A DNA stretch of 64,000 bases from Ceratodon purpureus (Eukaryota > Streptophyta > Bryopsida > Pseudoditrichales > Ditrichaceae), in the NCBI GenBank assembly GCA_014871385.1, contig CM026426.1, positions 15,790,650 to 15,854,649 of the forward strand. Direction: 5' to 3'. Positions 34,755-47,499 of the stretch are shown in pieces; position 1 is the stretch's first letter; every line of letters begins with the position of its first letter. Position numbers and translations under genes: made by a program. The notes beneath the pieces are model-generated. The model did no database searches and was not told the DNA's origin. It saw only the letters and a list, made by a program, of their open reading frames with translations.

Positions 34755-37700
34755 GTGATTTGTTCCCCTCATTGCATCCTGTAAGCTAACTCTGCAGAAA
34801 ACCGAGCGGGTCCTTAAACCGTGCAGTAGGGTTGAGAGGTAGGTCCTAGAAACTTATCTAACATGGTTTCAGATTGTTTCAGATCTAATTCCCTCCATGC
34901 CTAGAAAAATTGAGTGCTTCTGATTAGGTGCTGAAGCGCTCTATTTATAGAATCCAAGCTTTAATGAAAATCAGGACCCTATAAACAATTAATGGCCACT
35001 CTATGTTTTCAAAGTTTAAAATTCATAGAAAATTATAGAAATGCTCAAAAAATTGTATTTTTTTGTAGAGATGGTTTTGCACTAGCTTTGCAAAACATTC
35101 AAAAATTCTAAACTTTTTTCCTCCATTGTCCTAAATATGCAAGCCTAAAAAAGTTATGACTAATTTAGATACAATTCATTTTAGACCAATGTAGGTGTAG
35201 TGTCAATGATTATCATAAGGGTTAATTATGGAGTATAATAAGGCTTGTGGAACATGACCAACCCTTATTAGCCCAAGAGCCTTGTCTTCTTGTATATATA
35301 AAATATCTAAAGTAATCAACGGCCTACTGACGGAAGTTTGGATTGAACATTTTGCTAGACTCAAGTTTCGCTCAAAAGGTCGTCGCCTTGGTGCCATAAT
35401 TTCCAAAAAGTGCTGCCATGTACGCACTTTTGGAGTCAATAGCTTCCCGACCTTTGGTCATAGTGTGAAGATATTTTGGCCGAGCTTTAGACATTCTAGC
35501 AATCTAATTGTTGCAAATCAACGGCCTCTACACCTTCGGTCATAGTGTAAAGCGCCTCTAAAATAGTCTTATTTTTATTGATATAACCCCTAAGTGCCTA
35601 GGAAAGCCAAAATGGCTTTTTGTTGTTTCGGTCAGTCTAGATAAAGGGGTTGAAATTGATATTTTTGCCTAAGTTTTTTATTGGATGCTCCTTGTACTGC
35701 AAAGTGTATGTGGTAAAATTTGCAAAGCCAAATTCTAATTTTAAGACCTTTATTAGGAAATTTTAGGTTTCAAGTCCAAAACGGGCAGCTTAAAATGAGG
35801 CTTTTTTTAAAAAACAATTCTTGAAATATGTTCATAACCAAACCACCACTCAAATTCCAAAGAGACCCAAGTCGAAAAATATACCAATTTTACAAGGGCA
35901 GCCTCCAAAAATTACAAAGACAAGCTTCAATATTTTCAGTAATTTTTGAATTACTTCTTTCAAAATTCGTCAAAATTTGAGATTTTGGAAATTTTTAAAA
36001 ATAATTTTACTTAAAAATCAAAAACTTATAAAGTCGCCTAACCACCGTTCAGATTTTACTAAAACCAAATATACGTGACGTCATGCATGTTTTACTATAT
36101 CAACGTTTTTAGACCTGCTTCTAGAAAACAATTTTTATGAGAGCCAAAAAAAAGATGAGTCTCTCAAATTTTCCATGGAGGTACTCAACTTGATAACCTA
36201 CATGGAAAAAAATATGGACAAAATGTTTGGGGTAACAATCTTCAACTCCGCCTTTGTACCATTTTGACTATGTCATTCAGCCAATGCCCAAAAAAAGTTT
36301 TGCTTTAACTTTGAATATTATAATCTCTAAGATGGTAAACATCCAACGACTGAAAATTTTATTAGTACTTCTAAAGAAGGTTTAGTACAAGATCTTATGG
36401 CTGAATGTCTAAACAAACCAATTTTATTTGGTTCAAATTGTCGTTTCTATTAGGTGGTCAAAAATCATTGTTTTGGAGGTTTTGAGACCCAAAACATGCT
36501 TGGGCACTTAGGGGATAAGACAATCTTTTTTGCATTGGTATAAAGATATCAAGTCACATTCTTGCAAAATGATTATTTCAAGAAGAATCAAAGTATACTA
36601 ATCAATTCTTGTAGGATCCCACAAAACTTGATTTTTTCACTTTATAATCTTTGAATCTTTGAATCCTCACAGTCAAGAATTTGATAACAAATATTTGTAT
36701 AACTTTCTATAATTCTTGTAGAAGATATTGCTATCAAAAATGAGAAGAATTTTTTCTCAGAGTTTTAGAATCCAACTGTGTTAATGGTTTTCAGTCAATT
36801 TCGTTAAGTATTTTGAGGAGATATTTTATGATTCTATATTCATGCATTAGTTGGTATAGTATTTTGAATATTAATAATATTTAACTTGTCAATCAAGGAA
36901 TTGAAATATGCCCTCTCTTTATAAGTAGAAACTAGTTTAAAACTTTTAAAGAATGAAAATCTAAATCCTTGTCAAAATCAACAATATTTCTTTTGAATGT
37001 ATTTGTCATACTATTGCATATGAATGAATGAAGTACACCCATCAATAAAATTTAGTTGTGGCATTTATAGTTTCATTTTGTATTCATTTTGATAATATAA
37101 AGGTTTTTGAAATGATTTGAAAAATCCTCTATTAACCCTTAAACAACAATTTGGGTTCTACGTGGGCAGCTCGGAAATAATCTATTTTTTTTCCCTTAAA
37201 AAAACGGCTCTGCAGTGCACTGCTAGCAAGTACTGTAGCACTGTAGCGCTGCTGAATTTTAGCTGCCCCAACCTCAAAACTTGTTCAATTTGATAACTTT
37301 GATTGCTTACCAACGATTCCACAATCTCTTGAATGAGGCAAAAATTTGGAATCTAAATTGCTTTTTTAGTAGCTTTTCAACGTAACAAGTCTCACTTGAT
37401 TTGGTTGATTAATGAAACTTCTGTCTCCAATTATTCCTTTAAACCAAGCCCGTGGGGCTTGCTGTGATGTTTATGAGTTAAAGTTCATAAATGCCTAGGA
37501 ACTTTAAATACTCTAGAATTGTTGAAGCTAATTTATTCTATTAAGGTAGTAATTCAAGATTTTTCTTCTTCTGCTACGCAATGTATGTCAAGCATGTGGC
37601 ATCTAACATTAATACTAGGCAGAACTTGATAATAAGTTAAACATACAATTAAACTGTAGAACAATAATCCAAACTATTTTACATTTTTCTTAAAATACTG

Positions 37701-40700
37701 AAATAAAATTATCATCATTTCCAACAAAATTATCGAGTTAATAATAATGTTCTTCAATTTTCAACGGCATTCAACAAGTGCTGTTATTTTTCTTTCCCAT
37801 TTTACATAATGACAATTTTATTGCATTTGACCTTATGCTCAACATTTTCAAACGGGGGAGTTTTAAAATAAGTACCAAGAAAACCTAAATGCTTATTCTT
37901 TGTTAAGTTATATTTAAATTTAAGCTTAATAAACAAGTAACAAGTTGAATGGCTTTGCATAGAATTTACTGTGTTTTGAAAATCCCCTTCAGAATGTCAT
38001 AGAAGAAGATATCTTTTAGAGTAATGGCCATGAGGTGTTTAGAGCTTGAAAATTTGATACGTGGTCATGCTATTAATTATTATAAGGAACCCAGTCCGAA
38101 TGGTTTTTAGTTCTGAATGTAATGCTTAGTAGAATATTGCCAAATTATAAAATAGAGTAGAAAGTAATATCAACATTATGAAATTTGTTCGCAGACATTC
38201 AAATCACCCTTCAAGCACGGATTTTGATGATAAAAATGATAGTCATCAGCTTTAAAACAATCAATGCATACCTTTGTCATGAGTCTAAGTTGCTATTTAA
38301 CTCTTAAGGTCAACCCCATCCCCTAGGGCTTGGTTTTCTTTTGAGAGAATCTTGCTCATAACTTACACTCCATTACACCGAATGGGTTTTTTAGAATGCC
38401 AGACCGAGTACCTTAAAGAGATCTACACTTCTTCATAATAGAGCCAAAAGAAATTGAAAATAGAATTGTGCTTAAAGTGGAGTTTAAAAGAGATTTTGGG
38501 TGTGTTATCAAGAAAGCACATGTCCTTTAAGAGTTAAAAATACCATGGCTGGGATGACGAATATAGTTATTTTATACATATAATATAAAATATAACCATC
38601 CATATATAGAATAAAATTATGAAAATTATTTGTAATATATGCTATACATAGAGCACATACATGAAACAAATTCTTAAATTATGTCTGCAATTAAAAATTT
38701 TGAACTAAATTGTTATAACCTAAATAAGTAGATTCAAATATGATTTTTTATTTACTCTTTATTTACTAATAATTTCTAAAAGATCATAAGGTTTCTAGGG
38801 ACCTTTCCATATCCTTTTAAACCAAATCTCATGAATAAAATCCTCTCTAAACCTATCAAAGTTACCTATGATAAACTTATATTTTTTAAAAATAAATGAT
38901 TGAATGGCATTTACATATGATGACATTTGAAAATTTGAAAGTAACAAAATATTGACCATTTACACAGTTATGAATTCAAGTTGAATCATGTTTATTAGCG
39001 TTGACCTCACGGAGGGGGCATTGCAAGGACACATTGTTTTCTACTATAAATATCACTTTAACAAAAATATTACATCCATTTCAAAATATTCATCCATTTT
39101 GAAAAATTTCCATCTTTTAAGATGGTAATAGCCTAATAGGGGAGGGCGGGGTTGGTGACTGGGCATCGCAAGATTGGTGACGGAGCATAGTAAGGTTGGT
39201 GCAAGGAAGGAAGAGATGAAAGGGAAAGGTGAGGAGGAGTGGTATAATATAAGGGGTCAGAGAGAAGGAAGAAGGAATAGTAGATCTAGGGTTTGAGATT
39301 TAGGAATTATATTCTCATTCCTACAAGAATTTTTAAGACTGTAATTTTTTTGTAGTAATAAATTCAAAGATTTCAATATTTTACGTTATAAAAATTTAAA
39401 TATTAATTCACCCATAGATATTAGAAAACATACAATAATGATTTTATATGCCATCCAATAAAATGGGCACTTACAAAATTACAAACAAAACGCCAAATAA
39501 AAAGAGGATTTTTTTTTTTTAAATTTAAAAATAAAAAAAAACTAATTCTGTTTTAAAATTTAATAAAGGATAAAAGCCTCTCATGGCATAGCTGCTTATT
39601 TTAAATTTAAGCATGTTAAAAGAAAACTGTCTGCTTTATGATACTTGAATTTTAAATTTAGACTTGATTTGTGATGTACATTTCAGAAAAATAAAAACAG
39701 AATTTTAATGGCATGTTTTAATGACTCACTTTAAAGTGATGAAAGTAACTATCAAAACAGTCAATTAAAAGAAAATGTAACATCTTTAGAAACTTTCTAG
39801 TATTGGGTACAAAGACCAAGAAAGAAATCTTCAAAATGGAATTAACCCCTACAGGACTAAGACTATTTTCACCTCAAAATTGTCATTTGATACCACTAGG
39901 TAAAACAAGCTAATTCTTTTTGACATTGTGACATTTGTTTTATAAAATCAACCGAAGGATCTTATAATTAACGTAGTAAAAAACTCTTTCTCCAAAATTT
40001 AGAGTAAAAAACAAAACATATTGCGAGATCTTAGCGCCTAAACATGAAGAACAATTTATTTTCAATTTTTGTTGAAGTGTAAAATTCAAATGTCTTGAAT
40101 TTTCAAAAAATATGGCCATGTGTCCTCAATTGAGGGAATTGGTATTGTAATAAGTAAATGACTTGAGGATTCACCAAAAAAATTCAAAATAAGAAACTTC
40201 TATATTTTCCTCTCAAAAGAATATAAGATGGATAGAGGTATAAAATGATAGCTAAACCTAGTTCACTATTTTTCTTGACATAGAATACAATAATATTAAT
40301 TCCAACGGCAAGAGTATTGTATAAATCAACTATAACCTTTTACATTCTTTATTACTTGAAAATTATTAAAATTGAATTCAAGATGAGACTTCAAAGTTTG
40401 TTTTTGTTAATTTTTTTGGCAAGTGCCCACATAAAATGACTTTTTGTATCATTTGCTTGACTCATCAAAATGCAATGAATGAAAGCTTTCTAAATTCATA
40501 GCAACCTACACAATATGACCCTATTTTTTAAAATGAATTAAAAAACAATTTAAGAGTTTTTTTAGCCCTACCCTAGTTGCCTTGATACGGGCAGAAATCT
40601 TCAAATCCTCATAACTTTCTCAATTTTAATTAGAATTTGATGAAATTTGTTTTTTTCGAAAGGTTTTACAAATATCTATCTCCACTAAATTTTTTTTAAA

Positions 40701-42420
40701 AAGAAAATGTTTATTGCAACCATAGGTACCTGCCAAAAATCGTTAAAGACCTATTTTGGATCTCTTAGTCCTTTAGGGGTCAAAAGGTGAAAATGGTCAC
40801 AAATCCATCTATTTTAGGTTTGTTAAGATTTTTATATTTGATAGTTGAGAAATTATAACTTAAAATTGACCATTTAAATCATTAAGAGGGTCGTGACTAT
40901 GTTCATTAAAAAAACATCACAAATTTGCCATTTCTAGTTTGAAGATGCAAAATGGAATTAAATTATTGTTTTGCATTTTTCATTTATATATTTTGAATCT
41001 AAGTTGTGAAAAGAGCATGTAAAAGAATTGTGGGTTTCTTAGCTTCATGAATTGAAAGATATTAGCATTCAAAGTAAAGAATACGGTTTTTCTTAGATCG
41101 TGGGTTATAGAATTAATACATTTTGATTCTTTTGTCAATGGTGTTGATGCACTATATAAATTTGTCATTCTTCAACCTTATAATTCAAACAATATTAGGT
41201 ACTTGTGTATCAAATTTTAAATGTAGGAGTGTATAGGATTTTCAAAAGAATCTTGTAATATAAATACGTCCAAACATAGGCTTTTACAAATTTTTAAGAT
41301 GTTTAATTTCTAAACTAGTTTCTTATAAAGTTTCAACCTAAAATTTTACAAAAGATAATTTTTCTACAAAAGAGAGAAAAGGAAAAAAATAAAAAATAAT
41401 TCTAACTCCAATGTCCAAAAATGTGAAAGAATAGAAGTTTTTTGGCTCCATGCTTTATATGGTGAGAATGTTTCCACTTAGAAAGTTGAGTTCATTATAT
41501 ATATTTTTCAAAATTCCCTAGAAAAAATATCTATAAGACAACACTAGTAGAAATGTTGGCCAACTAGACCATGATCAAAGTATAAATCAGGAACAATCAA
41601 AATGTGGTGTATTCCCTCTAAATTTTGAAAATGTGGTGTTATCAATGAGGGGTTCCACCTACGTCAATTTTTTATGATTTTTTTTCCTTGAGAAATATTT
41701 ATCAATTATTCGGATGCACATCTAATGATGGTAATGTTACTATCTAATTTTAGGTCATTCAAAAGATAGGTTTTGGTTTGCAGTGAACTTTACATGGTTT
41801 CATTGGCGGTGCTTTAAACTGAAAATCTTGGTTTATAAAGCAGGGACATACTCTGCACCATTTGTAACCCTAATCCTATGAGCTCTCTCCACCTCTCTCG
41901 GAGCTCTCTTCAAATCACATGAATTGTCAAATTCTTTTGACCTCGAAAACAATAACTCAGACGTAACCTCGACATTGAGCGCAGATGGACTCGCAAACTA
42001 TCGGTTTAATAGGAAACCTGACAAAAATATTTTTGTGGAGTCGAACAAGGGATCTGGGCGCTTTTCATCAATGATTTTTTTTTAAACTATTTTGAGGAGG
42101 TGGAAAAACGAGAAACCCCTGGCTGTGGGTAGCTAGCTGTGCGAAGTGGATGAATTTAGTAGCAATTGACTTGGCTACAGAGTTCATTTACACATCTCAA
42201 TAGTGCTATGACATTTGAAATTACATCAAAATTGCAGTGCTACTAACAGACCAGAGAGAGTAGGATTAGGGGCTAAAGGGAAGAACCAATGGGCGTATTT
42301 TCACGATTTTAGCATTTTAGCATGGAACATTTTGGCTATTTACATTTTCATTTTTTTTTTCTTAAGTTATGAAATTCACTTTTTATGACTTTTACTTTAC
42401 CTTTTAAAATCTTCTTTTTA
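34755..42420. other. Long AT-rich region without recognisable genes
   Basis: Both strands show only short chance frames. Noticeable points are a small patch at 37205-37260 rich in CTGTAGC words, a G-rich patch at 39130-39240, a lone CACTAGTAGAAA word at 41546 and the repeat segment at 41830-42000. It could be a giant intron after the exon at 34605, or intergenic DNA. Confidence 0.4.
41830..42000 (+). repeat. Dispersed repeat, copy 2 (TATA-box-like segment)
   Basis: Partner of 6940-7110, sharing TATAAAGC-GGGAC, GCACCATTTG, CTCTCTCGGAGCTCT and CAAATCA in the same order and spacing. Confidence 0.5.
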
Positions 42421-42431
42421 CTTTTTTTTTT

Positions 42432-42546
42432 TGATTAAGTTCATAAAAACAGAATCACACTTCGATTGATTAACTTTTATATTTTTTGGTTAAGTTCATA
42501 AAAACAGAATCACACTTCGATTGATTAATTTTTGTATTTTTTGGTT
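42432..42546 (+). repeat. Tandem duplication of about 56 bp
   Basis: Two copies of a unit reading GTTAAGTTCATAAAAACAG, then AATCACACTTCGATTGATTAA, differing at two or three bases. Confidence 0.9.
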
Positions 42547-42836
42547 AAGTTTGAGATTCTGAAAACCAGTTCAGACTTGAAACAGATTTTAATTTCCGAG
42601 TTAACTTGAGAGAAAGCAAACTGAAGCATATTCAAGTTTTTATTTTTTTCACTAACTTCATAAAAGCAAAATGATCAAGATTCAAGAGACATGGGGCAAT
42701 ATAAATAGATAGGAAACCTCGATTTTATTAAACTTCTCAACTTCAAGGAACAAGAGGTATTGCCTAAATGCTAAGAACAATGATAAAAACGAGGGAAAAC
42801 CTGTCAAATACTGAAAGTCCGAAACTACATGGAAAA

Positions 42837-45800
42837 CTAAGCATGCACAGCGTATCGTTTGGTCTTCACGGCCTTGTGCCAAACACTGATTGCTTCTTCA
42901 AAGGGCATGGTTTGCAAAGTGTAATGCTTCTGCGCAAACATGCGAACAACAAGAGGAAGGTGGTCTGTAAGCCTTTTGCGAAGTCGGCCCTTGACAAAGG
43001 CCACCGTGCTGAAAAGGCGCTCATCCTCAACACTCTCAAGGATCTGCAAACACAGAGGTTACAACAAAAACGAGTCAATGGTTAAGAGACAAAGGAATTC
43101 GGTGACCAGCAGACAATAAGCTCACACACCACCTACCAAGACTCTAAGGCCAGAAGCTAAAAACCAACACCCGCAGCTGCCATGAGCTGCAAACTCCACC
43201 GAGACCTGGACCCTGTGCACAAAACCCCGCAGTCTAGAAAGTGCACACACTCCACCGAGACCTAGACACAGTGCACAAATACCCGAAGTCTACAAGGTAT
43301 ACAACATTAAACAAACAAAATAAAATGATTAGAGATCATCACCATGACCATGGCTATGTCAGCCAGCTTGAAAACTCGGGAAAACTCGACTTAGTCAGAA
43401 TGGTAGATTGAGCAAGCTTTCGCCATAACTTTGTTAGCGGATTGAGGTGCATGTCAAAGGGGGCCAATGCCGCGGGGTTATTGCTTTCCATGGCGAGCTT
43501 GAAAAGCCCCAGCTGTGCATCAAGTGCAGATGCGGACAGTGGACCATTGGCAGACGAAGAGGCCTCCCCCATGTAGCACTGTTTAGGGTCACAAAAGGTA
43601 GATTTAATCACAGAAATATGCTGCTGCAAGTGCAGATGCGGCTTATTCTCAGGCAGCCAGAAATGAAGGTACACAATGCTCAAAGCATTCACACATGGTT
43701 GGCCGGAAATCGGTCATGGAGCTCACTGATAATCGGATTTGCAGCCACTAGACAGGCCACACAGCACACACATTAGCAACACAAAGTCTATCACAACAAA
43801 TGGGAAGTAGACATTGAGCTCAAAGAAACACAAACAAGGATCATGACGCATGGTAGCATTAAGTTGCGGTGACAAGCTACTGGAGATTCTGAGTTGGCCA
43901 CTTACATTTCACATCCCGTTTCACGCTGGACTTCACAAGCTCCCACATGGAGGGGATCACGTAAACACTGGACCGACCTCCATCAGCCCGGACAGTGGCA
44001 TTTAGGTGGGCTCCAGCAGGAGTTTGCAAGTGGCCCTCAAACACTAATAGGTCATCACCTCCGTTCATGTCTGGTTGCCATCTCAACTTGATGCTATCAT
44101 GCGTCATGTCACAGATTGAGGTGAAATGAGAAAACGCGTCTGACTTAAACGCAGTTTCTTCAGATCTATACAAACTGTCAATGTCATCGCAGCAAAGCTT
44201 CAACGCCCTCGTAAAGTCACAGACATACACATTCGGACTTTGAGCAAAGACAATGAGGTTCTTGACTGACTCTAAGAGTGGGACGAAACATGCAAGACTC
44301 ATGAGGTTTTCGATGTCAACCAGCGCCTCAAAATTGGTCTTAGCCGAGGGGACAAGTGCCGCACCATGCATATCAGAGTACATCTTCACAACCAAGGTAC
44401 GGTACTCAGAGAGTACCCGTTTGAGAAGACTGAGCAATGAAATCCAACGAGTCTTTACTTGCCGCAGGATTTTCATCCCTTTGGTCTGCAAGAGCTCGGA
44501 CAATTTGGTGAACTCAAGGTGACACTTGGGGGACTTGGAGAAAAGAAAATGCAAGGACTGCAATAGATGCTCAATTCGCTCGACAGAGGCAAGGTCAAAC
44601 AGACAACCAACGGCAAGGTTGGTGCGGTGGGCCACACAGTGCATGCCAATTACATGCGGCGCATGCAATTGCTGCAGCTGTGTGATCACTCCCGACCTCC
44701 TCCCCTGAAATATGGAGGCCCCATCTGCCCCGACGCTCATGAGGCTTGACCGAATGTGTGACTCGGTGAGGCCACCGTTGGAAATAGCCTGGGTGATGAT
44801 GCGGTGGAGGTTCACCGCTCCACAGCCCTCAACAACACGCTCAAGCGACAAGAGAACAGGAACCCGAATCCAGTTTTCCACAACATAAGCGTGGATCGAG
44901 ATCCAGACTTGGTTGTCAACAGTAGTAACCTCATCGCAACTGAGGGAAAAAAATTTGGCGTTAGAAAGAACCTGCGAAGAGGCCCCCAGAACTACCTCGT
45001 GCAAAGCCTCTGCCATTTGCCACCCACTGCTCGCAGACCAGTGCTTCCGAGGCAGCCTGGGAACTCCAATGAACTGTAAAAGCTCGTGCATGCCCTCAAA
45101 CTCAACCATCGGCCTCCCATTTGCCAAGAGGTGGAAAAGCACAACAAATTGTATGTGTTTCTTGCGATCAGAGGAACTGTTGGAAGCACCTTCGGTGACT
45201 AGTCTCAAAATGGAGTCCACAGAGGTCGTGGCGTAGACTCGCTCAGCCCGGCAGTGCTTGGAATTGCGATCCCACCGCCACTCCCCCTCCTTTGTTCCAT
45301 CAGGGAGGTCGGATTTTGCTTTCTTCCACCCCTGATGTTTGGCCAAATTGTCCCCCTTCGGGATCAAGATTTTTGGAGCTCTGTTCACCTTGGTACAGAT
45401 TGAGCAGCGGACTGTCTCGACATTGTCCCCTTCGCAAACCATCTGCTCAGCCCAAGGATACTTTGACGCCCACGAGTCCTGGTATCGGCGGTGGGCGTCC
45501 TGCTTGCGCTGTTTCTTCTTCGCCGCGGGGGCTGGCTCGGCTTGGCTGTCGCTGAGGCATATGACCTCTTGGCAGTCAGGGTCACCACCCCCCGCGCCAC
45601 CCACCGCCCCAGCCCCACAGCGGACAGATCCACCCCACAGCCCACCAAGGTAGCCACCGCGCTCGTAGAGCCTGCAGCGCAGCTGCTGGACTCTTGCGAG
45701 TCCTCAGCGGCGCCCTTCTTACTTGCACTACGGGTGAGAACCACCCTCTCAAGGGCGGTGTAAAAGAGTTCCCCGCGATCAGAAAACGCCAGAGCTCGTT

Positions 45801-45864
45801 GGCGAAAAGTGCCAAGTTTCTTCTTCGCCTTCAGCGACGCCATCACTTGCCCATCCGAAGCCAT
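42837..45864 (-). pseudogene. hAT-family transposase gene, four exons, probably inactive
   Basis: The minus strand holds a BED-finger/hAT transposase related to the DUF4371/ZNF862-like group. Exons are 45864-45658 (ATG, MASDGQVMASLKAKKKLGTF), 45565-43906, 43747-43343 and 43043-42837, joined by GT-AG introns. The large exon has a zinc-finger-like segment (VRCSICTKV), then FFSLSCDEVTTVDNQVW and LMSVGADGASIFQG, the hAT catalytic-core region with its Asp residues, and GMHCVAHRTNLAVG. The C-terminus is the hAT dimerisation motif (SVEDERLFSTVAFVKGRLRKRL). Exon three shows two single-base frame changes relative to the family: between RFPANHV and NALSIVYLHFWLP, and between KSSFPEF and FKLADIAMVM. It is therefore likely a recent pseudogene. 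No 8-bp target duplication or TIRs were recognised, so a domesticated ancestor is possible. Confidence 0.8.
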
Positions 45865-46687
45865 CGCACCCGCAGAAAATAGAAAGAGACCAAGTTCAAA
45901 AAGAAAAACAATGATTGCAGATAAGCACGAAACAGTACACTCGAGAGCTGCGATGATGGAAAACAATGATCGCATTGCAATTATATACAAGAGAGGAGAG
46001 AACACAGATCGGCGTCCCCATGAGCGAGCATCCATTTCAAATTTGAAACTGGATTTGCAACCCCATCAGCCCTCAATGCGAAGCCCTCCCACCCAATAAC
46101 CCTAAGCCCCCAAAAATCACCCATTGCAGATCCACACCCCATCAATGCGAGGTGATGGACAATCCGCACTCAAAACCCCCAAGCCTAGAATAATTGGAAT
46201 TGCCCACAGTGCCACACTAGCGGTATTGGAAATGAAGCCCAAAATCCCAGGGATGGCGATCATCAAAACACCATCATGCCAAACAAATTGAGAGCACAAT
46301 TCAAATGGAGCAAATCGGCTGGTTAACAATGAGTGCAAAGAAATTGCACAAAATTGGAGGTGGGGGGAATGGCACTTATGGAAGAGGGAGCTAAACCCCA
46401 AGCTTCACAGGGAAGCAACATTGCTACACGGGATCCGAGAAGGGCGGATCTACAGGCTATCTTTGCTGCATTCAAGAGCAGATGGAGGTGGCGATCGGCG
46501 CCCTGCGAGGGTGGGGAAACAGCGATGGAACATCCAAGGTGGAGCAAATGCGCCATTAATGGAAAACCAAGTTAACTAGGGCGGAGAGACCGTTTGGGAA
46601 GATGGAGTGGAGGGCAGAGAGTGGGCAAGGTGGGTGGCCCAGGACATCAAATCCTGGCCACCTCCTAGGACCTCACCTTGTCCCTTC

Positions 46688-46725
46688 CTTTGGCCCAAAT
46701 CGCCACGTAGGCAATTGGGTAGCCT
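46688..46725. other. Perfect 14-bp-stem hairpin
   Basis: ATCGCCACGTAGGC and its complement GCCTACGTGGCGAT are separated by 9-10 bp. Each arm has an ACGT core. It could be a transposon tip or a regulatory element. Confidence 0.8.
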
Positions 46726-47211
46726 ACGTGGCGATAATTAGCCACATTAAAATACCTTGCTTCTGATGGGTCCAAACGAAGTTCGAGCACGAGGATTATG
46801 CCAACAAGTTATTAAACGATGCTGGGGAGAGGGAATGTCCGACATTTACTATGAGTTCATTGAGGATGGATGTATACCTGGATGATCTGCATCCCAACGT
46901 TTATGCCCTTCGTAATGTCTGGTCTAATTTCTTCAACCGGTTTTACTCTACCTATCCCCGACATCCGCTGATTAGAACTATGACGTGAAAGACAAATCCT
47001 ACCCAAACTGGCGTTCCTTTAGTTGATTAAAGAACGGATGCTTGACATGCCTATATACCTGCTTCTATCTATTGATACACTGGTTTGTAGGGTTGATGTC
47101 TTAGTGAAGGATATCTTGATTGATTTTTATTATATCCGTTTAGTGTTATTGATGAAGATGAGTCATGTTCTGGGGTTGATGTAGATAATCGTATAACGCA
47201 TACCTCCTTCT

Positions 47212-47312
47212 GAGATTTATACCCACTTATAAGATTTGTATCCTCTTTTATAGTTTATACCATCTTATATGGTTTATACCATCTTATATGGTTTATATCC
47301 TCTTCTAAGGAT
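47212..47312 (+). repeat. 20-bp tandem repeat
   Basis: About five units of TTTATACCATCTTATATGG; the two central ones are identical and the outer ones have decayed. Confidence 0.85.
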
Positions 47313-47499
47313 TAGATCCGCTATGTGTTACCTGTAGGGTATATGCCGATGCAATATATTTGCCCTAAATCGGGATTTTCTATTTTTAATTTTGCAAAAT
47401 ATCTTCCGATGATTATATCGTAGGCCATATGAAGAACCCTCTAGGTATGCTTTTAATATATTTTGAAATGAGGTATTCCTGTGTCCGCGCGACTATATT

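Noticed and set aside
41546-41560. CACTAGTAGAAA as the tip of a CACTA element
   Set aside because: No inverted partner or 3-bp duplication was found nearby.
43894-46575. Many plus-strand open frames at 43.9-46.6 kb
   Set aside because: They are shadows of the minus-strand hAT gene in GC-rich codons and show no domains.
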